A DNA stretch of 23,233 bases from Tannerella sp. (GTDB lineage Bacteria > Bacteroidota > Bacteroidia > Bacteroidales > Tannerellaceae): the NCBI GenBank assembly GCA_031289515.1, contig JAITPH010000173.1, positions 1 through 23,233 of the forward strand. The letters run 5' to 3'. The translations under genes were made by a program, and so were the position numbers. Each line of letters starts with the position of its first letter. Position 1 is the first letter of the stretch. Shown piece after piece: positions 23,225-23,233 of the stretch. The notes under the pieces were generated by a model. It made no database searches. It worked only from the letters and a program-made list of their open reading frames with translations, and was not told where the DNA came from.

Positions 23225-23233
23225 CGAAAAAAA

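Noticed and set aside
1..23233. tRNA, rRNA, CRISPR arrays, insertion sequences, phage or toxin-antitoxin genes
   Set aside because: Spacers are short and none shows cloverleaf, spacer-repeat or transposase features. All long frames are explained by the listed genes.

Overview
This window looks like a chromosomal segment from a member of the Bacteroidota, most likely the order Bacteroidales. The evidence is the gene content: a Bacteroides-type serine palmitoyltransferase, a GldH lipoprotein, a PSP1/RicT protein, a DUF3667 protein, a glutaminase A-like (DUF4965) protein, and purH joined to mreBCD-mrdA-rodA. The promoters agree: at least eight upstream regions carry the Bacteroidota -7 box TAnnTTTG, two of them with a TTG or ATTG about 20 bases upstream. 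No RNA gene, CRISPR array, insertion sequence or phage gene was found. The window is gene-dense. The longest stretch without a gene is about 195 bases (1776..1970).

Layout. (1) 1..1775, plus: the 3' part of a glutaminase A-like enzyme overlaps by ATGA with a DUF3667 zinc-ribbon membrane protein. (2) 1776..1970: a spacer between convergent genes, holding a 17-bp direct repeat and two hairpins. (3) 1971..5986, minus: a secreted two-PDZ/DUF4136 protein followed by mutS2. (4) 6093..7883, plus: grpE-dnaJ, divergent from region 3 across a promoter region with a small inverted repeat. (5) 7961..15273, plus: purH, mreB, mreC, mreD, mrdA (PBP2) and rodA, tightly packed, with the last three junctions overlapping. 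This is the rod-shape peptidoglycan machinery placed behind a purine biosynthesis gene. (6) 15277..18034, minus: spt, ricT and gldH in an operon with 2-nt spacing and a 4-nt overlap. (7) 18159..19163, plus: a diacylglycerol kinase-family lipid kinase, divergent from spt. (8) 19144..19854, minus: a TrmN6-like tRNA methyltransferase. (9) 19990..22434, plus: lon protease. (10) 22417..23196, minus: argB.

Functionally this is mostly core housekeeping: protein quality control (grpE, dnaJ, lon), cell elongation (mre-mrdA-rodA), nucleotide and arginine biosynthesis (purH, argB), DNA or ribosome maintenance (mutS2) and sphingolipid synthesis (spt). I do not see a clear new multi-gene system. The points most worth a second look are the divergent spt/lipid-kinase pair, which could be a sphingolipid module, the inverted repeats lying on promoter boxes, the hexapeptide tandem repeat in the MutS2 linker, the uncharacterised two-PDZ/DUF4136 protein next to mutS2, and three convergent gene pairs whose ends touch or overlap. 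Several starts were set by promoter position and family length rather than by the longest open frame (lon, spt, rodA, trmN6).
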